DNA of 17,083 nt. Source: CAZQYB01 sp964582985 (lineage in GTDB: Bacteria; Planctomycetota; Phycisphaerae; Sedimentisphaerales; Anaerobacaceae). Below are positions 1 through 7,955 of this stretch, one piece after another. The notes below the pieces were generated by a model. It was not told the origin of the DNA, made no database searches, and saw nothing but the letters and a program-made list of their open reading frames with translations. The DNA lies in NCBI GenBank assembly GCA_964582985.1, contig CAZOUM010000058.1:1-17083 (forward strand), in the 5' to 3' direction. Made by a program: the position numbers and the translations under genes. How positions within the stretch are numbered: the first letter of the stretch is position 1; every line of letters starts with the position of its first letter.

Positions 1-967
1 TTATAAGTGTGTAAAAAGCGATGAATCGAAGCAGATGAGAGCCGGCGGCAACCGCACCTCTTTTAGTTATCGCAACAACAAAACCGGCCACCGCTAAAAA
101 AACAATAAGTCCCTCGCTCCAGGCTGGGCCGCCGGCATATCTGGAGTAGATGAGCATTTTGAGGTAATAATACCAGGGGTGCGTATGCAGGCCGCCTTCA
201 CCGGCCCGATGGAAAAAGGCGACATAAGCACGTAATGAATCGAGAATTCCATCGGCATTGGTCAAAAATGACGAGTAAAACAGGGCTGAAACAATTACAG
301 CGGTTGCTGCGGCTGCGATAACGTGCCAGGGATTGACTATTCTTTTGATATCAAAAGCAGGACCGCGCTGCCGGCGATGCAACAAGAGCGTAAGCAAAAG
401 GGCCAAAAGCATCGAACCGAAAGCAATGATTGATGTTTCCTTGGTGGCGTGACAGAGCCCGACGAATATCCCCGTCGATAAAGCCCATTTTATGCTCTTG
501 CTCTTTGTATATCGATAACCGTAGGCGATTACCGCGAAGGTGAAGCAAACCAGCAGCATTTCCTGAATGTAATAACGACTATAGAAAACCATGGCTGGCG
601 AGACAGCAGTCAGTACAGCGGCACAAACCGCAGCCCACCCCAAACCGTCTACCAGCATAAAAGTCAGCAGCACCAGCAGCACGCCGAAAAAAACAGGCAC
701 AATCCGCAACGTGAACTCACTCACTTCTGTCAACCTCTCGGCCGAACTGAGCCAGGCTGGAATCAAAGTTAAGTAGTTAAGTGTCGGGCCGTGATACTCA
801 TTGGGGTTGTAGGTATATTGACCCTCCTCCAGTAGTGTGCCGAATTTGACTGCGTGAACCGCCTCATCGGTGTGCATCGGCCGCTGTTCAAGCCGCGGCA
901 GGCGCAGCGCTACGGCAGCAATTGTCGCAGCCAGAATCAGGAGGCAGCATTTCTCGAGACATTTCAT
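1..967 (-). CDS. Agl23-like membrane glycosyltransferase (TIGR03663 family), N-terminal part
   Basis: Open to the window edge, so the 322 residues seen are only the N-terminal part. Seen: a hydrophobic N-terminal segment (about 8-22), then MHTDEAVHAVKFG (31-43), YTYNPNEYHGPTLNYLTLIP (51-70) and several further membrane segments (about 88-105, 110-127, 137-150, 163-197, 215-233, 285-300). The acidic DE pair (34-35) in the first outer loop, followed by a YHGP motif, is the signature of the TIGR03663 proteins, which resemble GT-C glycosyltransferases (dolichol-phosphate-mannose or ArnT-like). They are named after archaeal Agl23, associated with lipid-linked glycan flippase activity. The ATG overlaps the stop of the GH2 gene in ATGA (967-964), so the two are probably translationally coupled. 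Membrane location and a role in glycan transfer are inferred; acceptor and donor are unknown. The family call is firm. Confidence 0.85.
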   Translation of the reverse strand, partial: MKCLEKCCLLILAATIAAVALRLPRLEQRPMHTDEAVHAVKFGTLLEEGQYTYNPNEYHGPTLNYLTLIPAWLSSAERLTEVSEFTLRIVPVFFGVLLVLLTFMLVDGLGWAAVCAAVLTAVSPAMVFYSRYYIQEMLLVCFTFAVIAYGYRYTKSKSIKWALSTGIFVGLCHATKETSIIAFGSMLLALLLTLLLHRRQRGPAFDIKRIVNPWHVIAAAATAVIVSALFYSSFLTNADGILDSLRAYVAFFHRAGEGGLHTHPWYYYLKMLIYSRYAGGPAWSEGLIVFLAVAGFVVAITKRGAVAAGSHLLRFIAFYTLI

Positions 968-3534
968 CCTGCGGGTTTGCCGTAAACTTCAACTTCTATA
1001 TAGTGGTTGAAATCGTCGTAGTTACTGCCGTTGCTGTACAACCGGACATAGCGGGCCTTGACACCCTTGGCGTCAATGAGCTTGCCCTCGTTGGTCTCGG
1101 TATAATGCAGGTCCTTACCTATACCCTGACCGGCGGAGTTGTCACGGTCATTGTTAAACAGCGTCGTGACATTCGTGAAAAAGTCAGGGTCATCAGCAAC
1201 CTGTACCACTACGTCATAATATATGTGGGCCTGTTTGTGGTAGTGCCAGCACAGGATGGCGTATATGGTGTACGGGGCTCCGAGGTCGATGGTGACGCTT
1301 TGAGGGAAAGGTCCCAACTCAACATAACTGCCGTCGGCCGCTTCCTTGTCCCCGTCGGTTACGTATTCAAGCTCGCCGATGACGGGTTCGTCGTCGGTAC
1401 TGGTGACGGGCTTTTCGAAGGCGACATTTTTTGTTCCGACGGGCGCATAGAATGGTGGGCGCAATTTGCCCAGCGGTTTTTCGAGAAAAGGCACCTTCCG
1501 GTCCTGGGGTGTGCCGACAAACATCGGCCTGGGAAGCTTGATATCAAGCGGGACTGACTCCCCATTATTAGCGGTGGTGGTTTTGGCGACCATCGCCTGG
1601 TACAGACTCTTGTTGGCCGCGGTGATTTTCTTGGCGTCCATCTTTATCATGGCGCGGTCGTAGGTCATAAGACCGTTCACTTCAATTTCGACATCGGTAG
1701 TCTGAGTGTATACTGCGGCAGAGAGGCCATTTGTTATCAGCGGCTTCAGCTTTTCCAGCAAGGCCAGATAGGCATCGGTAAGCTCCTGCTGTGTCTCATA
1801 CTTGCGGTAGCCCCAGTTCTTTTTATCCTGCCAGGTGTGACCCTTGACAGGCAGGCCGAGGCCGCCGAATTCGCCGAGGACCGCGGCGCGACCTGGTTCG
1901 TTTTCCGGAGCTATGGGGCCGGGGTACTTGTGAACATCGTGCACATCGCCGACCTTGCGGTCCGCCCAGCCGCTGGCGTTGTCGACCAGACGGGTTGGGT
2001 CCCACTTCTTTATCAGGTTGACTATGCGGGGCGTATCGTACTGTCCCCAGCCCTCGTTGAACGGAACCCACATAACGATGCAGGGATGGTTTCGATGAGC
2101 ATCGATAACACGGCTTAATTCCAGCTCGAACTGTTTGGCGGATTCCGGGGGCCGTTCAATATCAGGGTCTTTTCTGCCGACGTGTTTTTCGCCGTTGGGC
2201 ATGTCCTGCCAGACGAGCAGGCCGAGCTTGTCGCACCAATAGTAGAAACGGGCGGACTCAACCTTGACGTGCTTTCGCATCATGTTGCAGCCGAGCTTCT
2301 TGAGTACCTCGATGTCGTAGCGCAGGGCCTTATCGGTTGGAGCGGTATAGATGCCGTCAGGCCAGAAGCCCTGGTCGAGGGGGCCATACATAAACTGCGG
2401 CTTATTATTCAGCATAATCCGCATTATGCCTTTTTCGTCCTTGCCGAGCGAGATTTTGCGCATACCAAAGTAGCTCCTAACGTCGTCGACCAGCTGCTCG
2501 CCGCCGAGCAATTCGTGGACTAACTTGGTGCCGACCAGCTCGCCCTTGATCTTCTCGAGTGGCAGTTTCTGGCCGCTCTTCTTCCTGTGGAGGAGGATCT
2601 GTAGGTCGTAAAGATGTGGTGAATCGGGCGACCAAAGCTTAGTCTTGCGACTCTTCGGCAGGGAGATACGCAGAGGTCTCCCAGGCTCGCCCGTGGCACC
2701 TACAGTATCGGGTATGTTGCTGCCCTTCATCGGTGGCCACGTGAGAGCGTGTACATAGTGGCTACTGCGGTCGCCCACTATGTCAACCACTACCCACACG
2801 CAATTGTTGTCTACATCCGGTCGTATCTGGATCGAACTGATATAAGATTGGGGCACTGGCTCCAGCCATGCAGTTTGCCAAATACCGGTTGTCGGGGTGT
2901 ACCAAATCGCGTGAGGTTTGGAGACTTGCTTGCCGCGTGGCTGGTATCCCTTATCCGTCGGGTCCCAAACGGAAAGAACGATTTCCTGGGAACCTTTTTT
3001 CTTGAGTGCATCGGTAATATCGAATGTGAAAGGGTCGTATCCGCCGCGGTGCGTGCCGACTTGCTTGCCGTTGACCCGGACGTTAGCTTCCCAGTCGACG
3101 GCGCCAAAATGAACAAGTACACGCTTGCCCGCCCATTTCTTGGGGATACTAAACTTGCGCCGATACCACAATCGGTTTTGTTCGCCAACTCGCTTCATCA
3201 CTCCTGACAGGGCCGACTCAATCGGAAACGGCACAAGAATCTTGCCGTCAAAGCTCTGCGGCTGCGGCTCGTCCTTCGGCCGAATAGCGTATTCCCAAAG
3301 ACCATTAAGACGCTTCCATTGTTTGCGGACCATCTGCGGGCGGGGATACTCGGTGTGAACCTTACGCGGCGATACGTCCTTTGCCCATTTGGTCATCAAC
3401 GGCCCTTTCGCCGGTTTCCACTTGGCGCACGCGGCCGAAGAGAGTATTAGCAGCATCGAGACCACAACCAAATACCGCATGTTGTTTATTGCAAAGTATC
3501 TGCTACATGTGCGAAAAGATTTACCAAACGCCAT
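964..3534 (-). CDS. Secreted glycoside hydrolase family 2 protein with C-terminal discoidin-like domain
   Basis: An 856-residue GH2 enzyme (the beta-galactosidase, beta-glucuronidase and beta-mannosidase superfamily). Domains seen: a signal peptide with an unusually long basic start (hydrophobic core about 20-36), the sugar-binding jelly roll (about 60-230, with FGAVDWEANVRVNGKQVG), an immunoglobulin-like domain (about 231-355) and the catalytic TIM barrel (about 356-650). PFNEGW places the acid/base at Glu494, and LGEFGG places the nucleophile at Glu555; both are intact. Residues 700-856 (AFEKPVTSTDD, VTIDLG, ARYVRLYSNG) look like an F5/8 type C, CBM32-like module, suggesting attachment to glycans. 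The ATG at 3534 lies one base after the xylB stop and has GGAAAGGA upstream, inside xylB, which supports this start over the internal Met19. Substrate cannot be read from sequence; xylosidase, galactosidase or another exo-activity is possible. Confidence 0.93.
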   Translation of the reverse strand: MAFGKSFRTCSRYFAINNMRYLVVVSMLLILSSAACAKWKPAKGPLMTKWAKDVSPRKVHTEYPRPQMVRKQWKRLNGLWEYAIRPKDEPQPQSFDGKILVPFPIESALSGVMKRVGEQNRLWYRRKFSIPKKWAGKRVLVHFGAVDWEANVRVNGKQVGTHRGGYDPFTFDITDALKKKGSQEIVLSVWDPTDKGYQPRGKQVSKPHAIWYTPTTGIWQTAWLEPVPQSYISSIQIRPDVDNNCVWVVVDIVGDRSSHYVHALTWPPMKGSNIPDTVGATGEPGRPLRISLPKSRKTKLWSPDSPHLYDLQILLHRKKSGQKLPLEKIKGELVGTKLVHELLGGEQLVDDVRSYFGMRKISLGKDEKGIMRIMLNNKPQFMYGPLDQGFWPDGIYTAPTDKALRYDIEVLKKLGCNMMRKHVKVESARFYYWCDKLGLLVWQDMPNGEKHVGRKDPDIERPPESAKQFELELSRVIDAHRNHPCIVMWVPFNEGWGQYDTPRIVNLIKKWDPTRLVDNASGWADRKVGDVHDVHKYPGPIAPENEPGRAAVLGEFGGLGLPVKGHTWQDKKNWGYRKYETQQELTDAYLALLEKLKPLITNGLSAAVYTQTTDVEIEVNGLMTYDRAMIKMDAKKITAANKSLYQAMVAKTTTANNGESVPLDIKLPRPMFVGTPQDRKVPFLEKPLGKLRPPFYAPVGTKNVAFEKPVTSTDDEPVIGELEYVTDGDKEAADGSYVELGPFPQSVTIDLGAPYTIYAILCWHYHKQAHIYYDVVVQVADDPDFFTNVTTLFNNDRDNSAGQGIGKDLHYTETNEGKLIDAKGVKARYVRLYSNGSNYDDFNHYIEVEVYGKPAG

Positions 3535-3535
3535 T

Positions 3536-5044
3536 TCAACTGTTCCTTTCCAAACTATGATTCAAAATGTCTTCCCATTTATTATACACTTTAGAATACT
3601 CTGTTGCTAATTTATCATTAGGCTCAATGGTCTTAATAGGCTTTAAGCCGACAAAAGCATCTTCCAAATTCGGATAAACGCCCGCACCGATACCTGCACC
3701 CCTGGCTGCGCCTTGCGAACCGTCGGTGTTGTATAGCTCTACCGTCGTTTGCGTTACAGTTGCAAAAACTTCGGCAAACAAGGGGCTCAAAAACATATTC
3801 GCATAACCTGCCTTGACGGTCGCTAACTCGATTCCCATATCGCGCATAATTGCGAGGCCGTAATTTAGTGCAAAGATGATTCCCTCCTGGGCGGCCCTGA
3901 GAAAGTGAGCTTTTTTATGTACGTTAAAATTCCAGCCACAAACAGATGCGCCTGCATCTTTATTTTCCAGGGTTCTTTCAGCACCGTTGCCGTATGGGAA
4001 TATCAATAGACCGTCGGAGCCGACAGGGGCCTGCGAGGCGAGTTTGTTCATCTGGTCATACGTTAAGCCGTCCCCATTGCCGCTAACAAAATGGTGCTTC
4101 AACCAACTGTTCAAGATTCCCGCACCGTTAAGGCACAGCAGCACACCGTACCTCGGACTTTGCGGTGAATGATTAACATGAACGAATATATTCACTCTCG
4201 AATACTTGTCATAATTTTTCTTGTCACTGATTCCGTAGACCACGCCCGAAGTGCCGGCGGTGACGGCAATTTCACCGGGCTGTAACACGCCGAGCGACAA
4301 GGCATTATTAGGCTGGTCTCCCGCCCTGTACGTCACTTTGGTTCCGGCCTTGAGTCCCAGTTCGTCGGCGGCTTCGGCGGTCAGTTGGCCCTGGCCGGAA
4401 AAGGTAGGCACAGTTTCGGCAGTCACATCGGCGGAGATGCCGTAATTATCAAGAACAAAGTCCGCTATCTTGTCATTTTCGAAATCCCACATTATTCCTT
4501 CCGACAAACCTGACGGAGTTGTTACTATCCGCCCTGTCATTTTCATTGCGATATAATCGCCGGGCAGCATTATCTTATGAATCCTGGAATAGATATCGGG
4601 CTCGTTTTCCTTGACCCACTTTAGTTTCGAAGCCGTGAAATTACCGGGCAGATTGAGCAAGCTCTTCAGGCATTTTTCTTCTCCGATGTCCCGTGCCGCC
4701 TGCTCACCAGTTTGCACCGCCCTGCTGTCACACCAGATTATTGAAGGTCTTAGCACCTTCTGGTTTTTATCAACAACAACCAATCCATGCATCTGGTAAG
4801 AAATGCCGATTGCATTTATGTCACCGGCATTGAAACTCGCTTTGGAGTTAATCTTCTGCGTGGCTGACTTGACATTGTCCCACCAGATATGAGGATGCTG
4901 CTCAGCCCAGCCGGGTTTGTGCGCGATAATCTCCAGCTCTTTTCCGGGTGAAGTCGCGGTCGCGAGCACTTTGCCCGTTTCAGCTTCCATCAACGTCGCT
5001 TTTATTGAAGAGCTCCCTACATCGTATCCTAACAAAAGCGCCAC
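3536..5044 (-). CDS. xylB: Xylulokinase (FGGY carbohydrate kinase)
   Basis: A 502-residue FGGY-family kinase of normal xylulokinase length. It transfers phosphate from ATP to D-xylulose, giving xylulose 5-phosphate for the pentose phosphate pathway, in the cytoplasm. Seen: the N-terminal phosphate loop GYDVGSSSIK (6-15), the xylulokinase-type substrate motif QMHG (84-87), SEGIMWDF (181-188), and AGDQPNNALSLG (241-252) with the catalytic-base candidate Asp243, then the second ATPase half with TAGTSGVVYG (262-271). The start is GTG at 5044: an in-frame TAG stands directly before it, AAAGGG lies about nine bases upstream, and the phosphate loop begins at residue 6, so no later start fits. It is the one clear pentose enzyme here and the best clue to the substrate. 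A related FGGY kinase with other ketose specificity is the main alternative. Confidence 0.9.
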   Translation of the reverse strand: MALLLGYDVGSSSIKATLMEAETGKVLATATSPGKELEIIAHKPGWAEQHPHIWWDNVKSATQKINSKASFNAGDINAIGISYQMHGLVVVDKNQKVLRPSIIWCDSRAVQTGEQAARDIGEEKCLKSLLNLPGNFTASKLKWVKENEPDIYSRIHKIMLPGDYIAMKMTGRIVTTPSGLSEGIMWDFENDKIADFVLDNYGISADVTAETVPTFSGQGQLTAEAADELGLKAGTKVTYRAGDQPNNALSLGVLQPGEIAVTAGTSGVVYGISDKKNYDKYSRVNIFVHVNHSPQSPRYGVLLCLNGAGILNSWLKHHFVSGNGDGLTYDQMNKLASQAPVGSDGLLIFPYGNGAERTLENKDAGASVCGWNFNVHKKAHFLRAAQEGIIFALNYGLAIMRDMGIELATVKAGYANMFLSPLFAEVFATVTQTTVELYNTDGSQGAARGAGIGAGVYPNLEDAFVGLKPIKTIEPNDKLATEYSKVYNKWEDILNHSLERNS

Positions 5045-5076
5045 CTACATATCCCTTTCTTTACGCAATATCACGA

Positions 5077-5104
5077 GGGGCAGGAATAGGCAAATCCCTG
5101 CCCC
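5077..5104 (-). other. Intercistronic stem-loop between permease and xylB
   Basis: GGGGCAGG and CCTGCCCC form an 8-bp perfect stem around a 12-base loop, in the 104-bp gap between the permease stop (5149) and the xylB start (5044). No run of U follows on the transcript, so it is not a standard intrinsic terminator. A role in mRNA processing, stability or partial attenuation is inference. Confidence 0.5.
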
Positions 5105-5148
5105 ACCAGACAACCTATCTAACTGGCTAATAATTTGACATCAAGTTT

Positions 5149-6531
5149 TTATGCGCTTTCGGCCGAACTTAGCTCAACCACTTCCGGCTCGAGTCCTGCC
5201 TTAGCAAGGACAAAGTAGAGCACAGCACCTACGATAAAGGCCATCAGCGGCGCCGCAGGAATTTTGACACTACTGACCAGGGGCAGCATTCCAACGATAA
5301 AGCCAACCACCCAGGAAATCCAGCCCGCCAGGTTCCAACCGGCCCGAGGACCAGCCCACTTCTTGCCGGCCAGAAGGTAATCCACCATCATAGCGCCACA
5401 GACCGGACCGAAGGAAGCACCGATAATTGTGAAAACACCCATCACGTCCCCTGCCCAGCCCGTCACGGCAAGGACAATACTCACAGCAGTTCCGACGCCA
5501 ACCGAGATGAAGGGATTCACCTTAGGCAAGGTCGTCTTGAAACTGTTGGCCGCGATGAACGACGAGAAGCACGCCGGTGGGAAGGCTGCAACCGCGAGCA
5601 GCAAGCCCAGGGTCTTACCGGCGCCCTCTGAGCCCATGATAGTGCTCATAAAACCTATATCAGCTGTGTCGAGCCCTGTCCCGAGGCCTTTACCGAAAGC
5701 TCCCGCCGCAATCAGGATAGCTCCTCCGCCGGCAACGATAGTGGCCAGAGCAATGCCAACCAGGCCGCCCATCTGGACGTTTTTCTCATCCTTGTTGTTC
5801 ATTCCGAAGTCCACACCCGCTGCTCCTGCTGTGGCAAAGAAACCCACGATATACGTGATGCACAAGGCTATCACTCCGAAGAAACTCAGACCAACCGCTT
5901 CACTACCCTCCACGGCGCCGGCCGCAACTAACTTCTCAGCCTCAAAGTCCCCTATTCCACCAATAGTTTTCGCCATCATTATCACCAATATGACTAACGG
6001 AATCAGTGGAAGAAAAGTAGCTACTTTGGCAACGTATTGAATGCCTTTCAATCCGACAAACGCTGCCACGGCCGCCCAAACGATGGCGATGATTATCTGG
6101 GCTGCCGTACTACCGCCGAAAAGCGGCGCCAACGCCATCGATGAAAAATAGGCGTTGACTCCGAGCCACCCGAATTGCAGTACTCCCATCAGAAAGCCCG
6201 GCATCAAAAACCCGCCTTGCGTACCATAAGTAGAGGTCCCAACAACATACAGCGGCAGACCCGTCTTCATCCCGAAAAGGCCGGGAACCAGATAAAACAG
6301 AAAGTGGCACAGCAGGGCGGCAACAATCAGCCCAAGAAAGGCCACGCCAAGACCCCGGCCCAGCACACCGCCCGGCGCGTCCGTTCCCCCGCTGGCCATC
6401 TTGTTCCAAAAGACAAACCACAAAAAGATACCCGCGTATGTGGGGGCCGTGTTCTTGTACCAGGGCGCCCGATTCTCCAGAGGATTCGGTGACGCCATCT
6501 TCAAATAATTTGGCAGCATTCCATTACTCAT
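5149..6531 (-). CDS. NCS1-type permease (purine/cytosine permease superfamily)
   Basis: A 460-residue integral inner-membrane transporter with about twelve hydrophobic segments and no signal peptide. The N-terminal ENRAPWYKNTAPTYAGIFLW (19-38), the long glycine-rich first helices and the conserved late segment IIGASFGPVCGAMMVDYLL resemble nucleobase:cation symporter-1 proteins (CodB-like, TC 2.A.39), which carry nucleobases, hydantoins, thiamine and similar solutes with Na+ or H+. The ATG at 6531 has GGAGA a few bases upstream. It sits between oxidoreductase genes and xylulokinase, an unexpected place for a nucleobase carrier. It may carry a sugar derivative made by this pathway, but that is inference; the sequence alone gives no substrate. 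Confidence 0.8.
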   Translation of the reverse strand: MSNGMLPNYLKMASPNPLENRAPWYKNTAPTYAGIFLWFVFWNKMASGGTDAPGGVLGRGLGVAFLGLIVAALLCHFLFYLVPGLFGMKTGLPLYVVGTSTYGTQGGFLMPGFLMGVLQFGWLGVNAYFSSMALAPLFGGSTAAQIIIAIVWAAVAAFVGLKGIQYVAKVATFLPLIPLVILVIMMAKTIGGIGDFEAEKLVAAGAVEGSEAVGLSFFGVIALCITYIVGFFATAGAAGVDFGMNNKDEKNVQMGGLVGIALATIVAGGGAILIAAGAFGKGLGTGLDTADIGFMSTIMGSEGAGKTLGLLLAVAAFPPACFSSFIAANSFKTTLPKVNPFISVGVGTAVSIVLAVTGWAGDVMGVFTIIGASFGPVCGAMMVDYLLAGKKWAGPRAGWNLAGWISWVVGFIVGMLPLVSSVKIPAAPLMAFIVGAVLYFVLAKAGLEPEVVELSSAESA

Positions 6532-6590
6532 AATTCTGTTCTCCTAACTAAAATTACGTTAACCACTCTCGATACGGTATATCAAATCGT

Positions 6591-7904
6591 TTAGATTAGT
6601 TTTGTCTGACCCGGAACCGCTACAGGGTCGGCGCCCATTTGATATGCGGACGGAGTCAGGTCCAGCTCGGATTTGTTCATCACCCACTCCCAGCTCAGTT
6701 CGCGGCCTGTATAGGCGCTCATACGGCCCATAATCGCCGTCAGCGTACTTTCAGCGATACGCCGGCCTTCGTTCAATGGTTTACCTTCACGAATGCTCCT
6801 GATAAGGTCGGAATGCTCCTGCACGTATGGGCTGGGAGACTTACCTTCATATTTGTACGCGTTTGGCCCCTCAATGGAAGCGTTAGAACCGTCGGTATAA
6901 ACAGAGCCCTTTGTGCCGACTACTCTCTCTGATACCCGGCTGCTGCATCCCTCTGTCTGTCGGCACATGCTCAGGACGCGCGCGCCGTTGGGATACTCAT
7001 ACTCGACCGCGAAGTGGTCATAGATGTTGCCGTACTGCGGCTGCGTTCGGGCCTGTCGACCACCCATACCCAGGCACTTGACCGGATGCGAGCCAATCGC
7101 CCAGTTGATAACATCCAGGTTGTGAACGTGCTGTTCGACAATATGGTCGCCGGAAAGCCAGGTGAAGAACAGCCAGCTGCGACACTGGTACTCCATATCC
7201 GACCAGCCGAGTTCTTTTTTCTTTCTAAGATTCTTTTTCGCCGCGCTGACCCATAATGCCCCCTGGTTCCAATAACACTGGCCGCTCACAATTTCGCCGA
7301 TGGCCCTATTATGAATGCGCTTCATAACCTGCAGGTAATGGTCCTGATGCCGTCGCTGCGTACCGGCCACTATAGCCAGGCCTTTTTGCTCGGCTAATTC
7401 GGACGAGGCGATTACCGACCGTATGCCAACAGGATCCACCGCCACTGGTTTTTCCATAAACACGTGTTTGCCCGCCTCTATGGCTGCCTTGAGATGTGCC
7501 GGGCGAAAATGCGGTGGTGTCGCAAGTATCACGCTATCGACGTCAGAGGCAATCACTTTCTCGTAGGCGTCAAAACCAACAAAGCATGTATCCTCGCTGA
7601 CCTTAACGTTTTCAGCGGGCAGTTCTTCTTTGAGATTATTGAGCGATTTATCCACCCGGTCCCGGAACATGTCGCCTAATGCAACAATCTGCACGTTATC
7701 CGACGACCTTATGCAGTCTCTTGCCGCGCCCGTACCGCGGCCGCCGCAGCCAATTAAACCTACACGCAGCTTGTCCGAGCCTGCGGCAAAAGCACTGCTG
7801 GTGGCGCAGCTTGAAGCTAATGCCGCAAGAGAAACGGCACCTGATGCTTTTAGGAAGCTACGCCGGGAAATCCCGTTTCCTTTCTCGTCTTTATTCTTTT
7901 TCAT
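6591..7904 (-). CDS. Tat-exported Gfo/Idh/MocA family oxidoreductase (first tandem paralogue)
   Basis: 437 residues. A twin-arginine signal is seen (ISRRSFLKASGAVSLAALAS, 12-31), then a Rossmann NAD(P) site LRVGLIGCGGRGTG (46-59) and the family catalytic lysine motif FMEKPVAVDP (149-158, Lys152). A histidine-rich stretch SGDHIVEQHVHNLDVINW (251-268) carries candidate active-site residues. Such enzymes oxidise or reduce sugar or cyclitol hydroxyls with tightly bound or free NAD(P). Export through Tat would suit an enzyme folded around its cofactor in the cytoplasm and acting in the periplasm. It lies 51 bp after a close paralogue (7956-9266); by eye about two thirds of residues match in the aligned blocks. 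In this context, oxidation of glycosides at C3 is a reasonable proposal, not a proven role. Confidence 0.9.
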   Translation of the reverse strand: MKKNKDEKGNGISRRSFLKASGAVSLAALASSCATSSAFAAGSDKLRVGLIGCGGRGTGAARDCIRSSDNVQIVALGDMFRDRVDKSLNNLKEELPAENVKVSEDTCFVGFDAYEKVIASDVDSVILATPPHFRPAHLKAAIEAGKHVFMEKPVAVDPVGIRSVIASSELAEQKGLAIVAGTQRRHQDHYLQVMKRIHNRAIGEIVSGQCYWNQGALWVSAAKKNLRKKKELGWSDMEYQCRSWLFFTWLSGDHIVEQHVHNLDVINWAIGSHPVKCLGMGGRQARTQPQYGNIYDHFAVEYEYPNGARVLSMCRQTEGCSSRVSERVVGTKGSVYTDGSNASIEGPNAYKYEGKSPSPYVQEHSDLIRSIREGKPLNEGRRIAESTLTAIMGRMSAYTGRELSWEWVMNKSELDLTPSAYQMGADPVAVPGQTKLI

Positions 7905-7955
7905 AAATCGCCCCTTTCGATTCTATCAAAGCTAACATATGTCGACTAAAAGCTA

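Noticed and set aside
5077..5104. Intrinsic terminator between permease and xylB
   Set aside because: The stem is strong but no U-run follows on the minus-strand transcript, so it is listed only as a stem-loop.
5429..6040. Plus-strand open frame of 203 codons within the permease gene
   Set aside because: Proline/alanine-rich antisense translation of membrane helices; the permease frame explains the composition.
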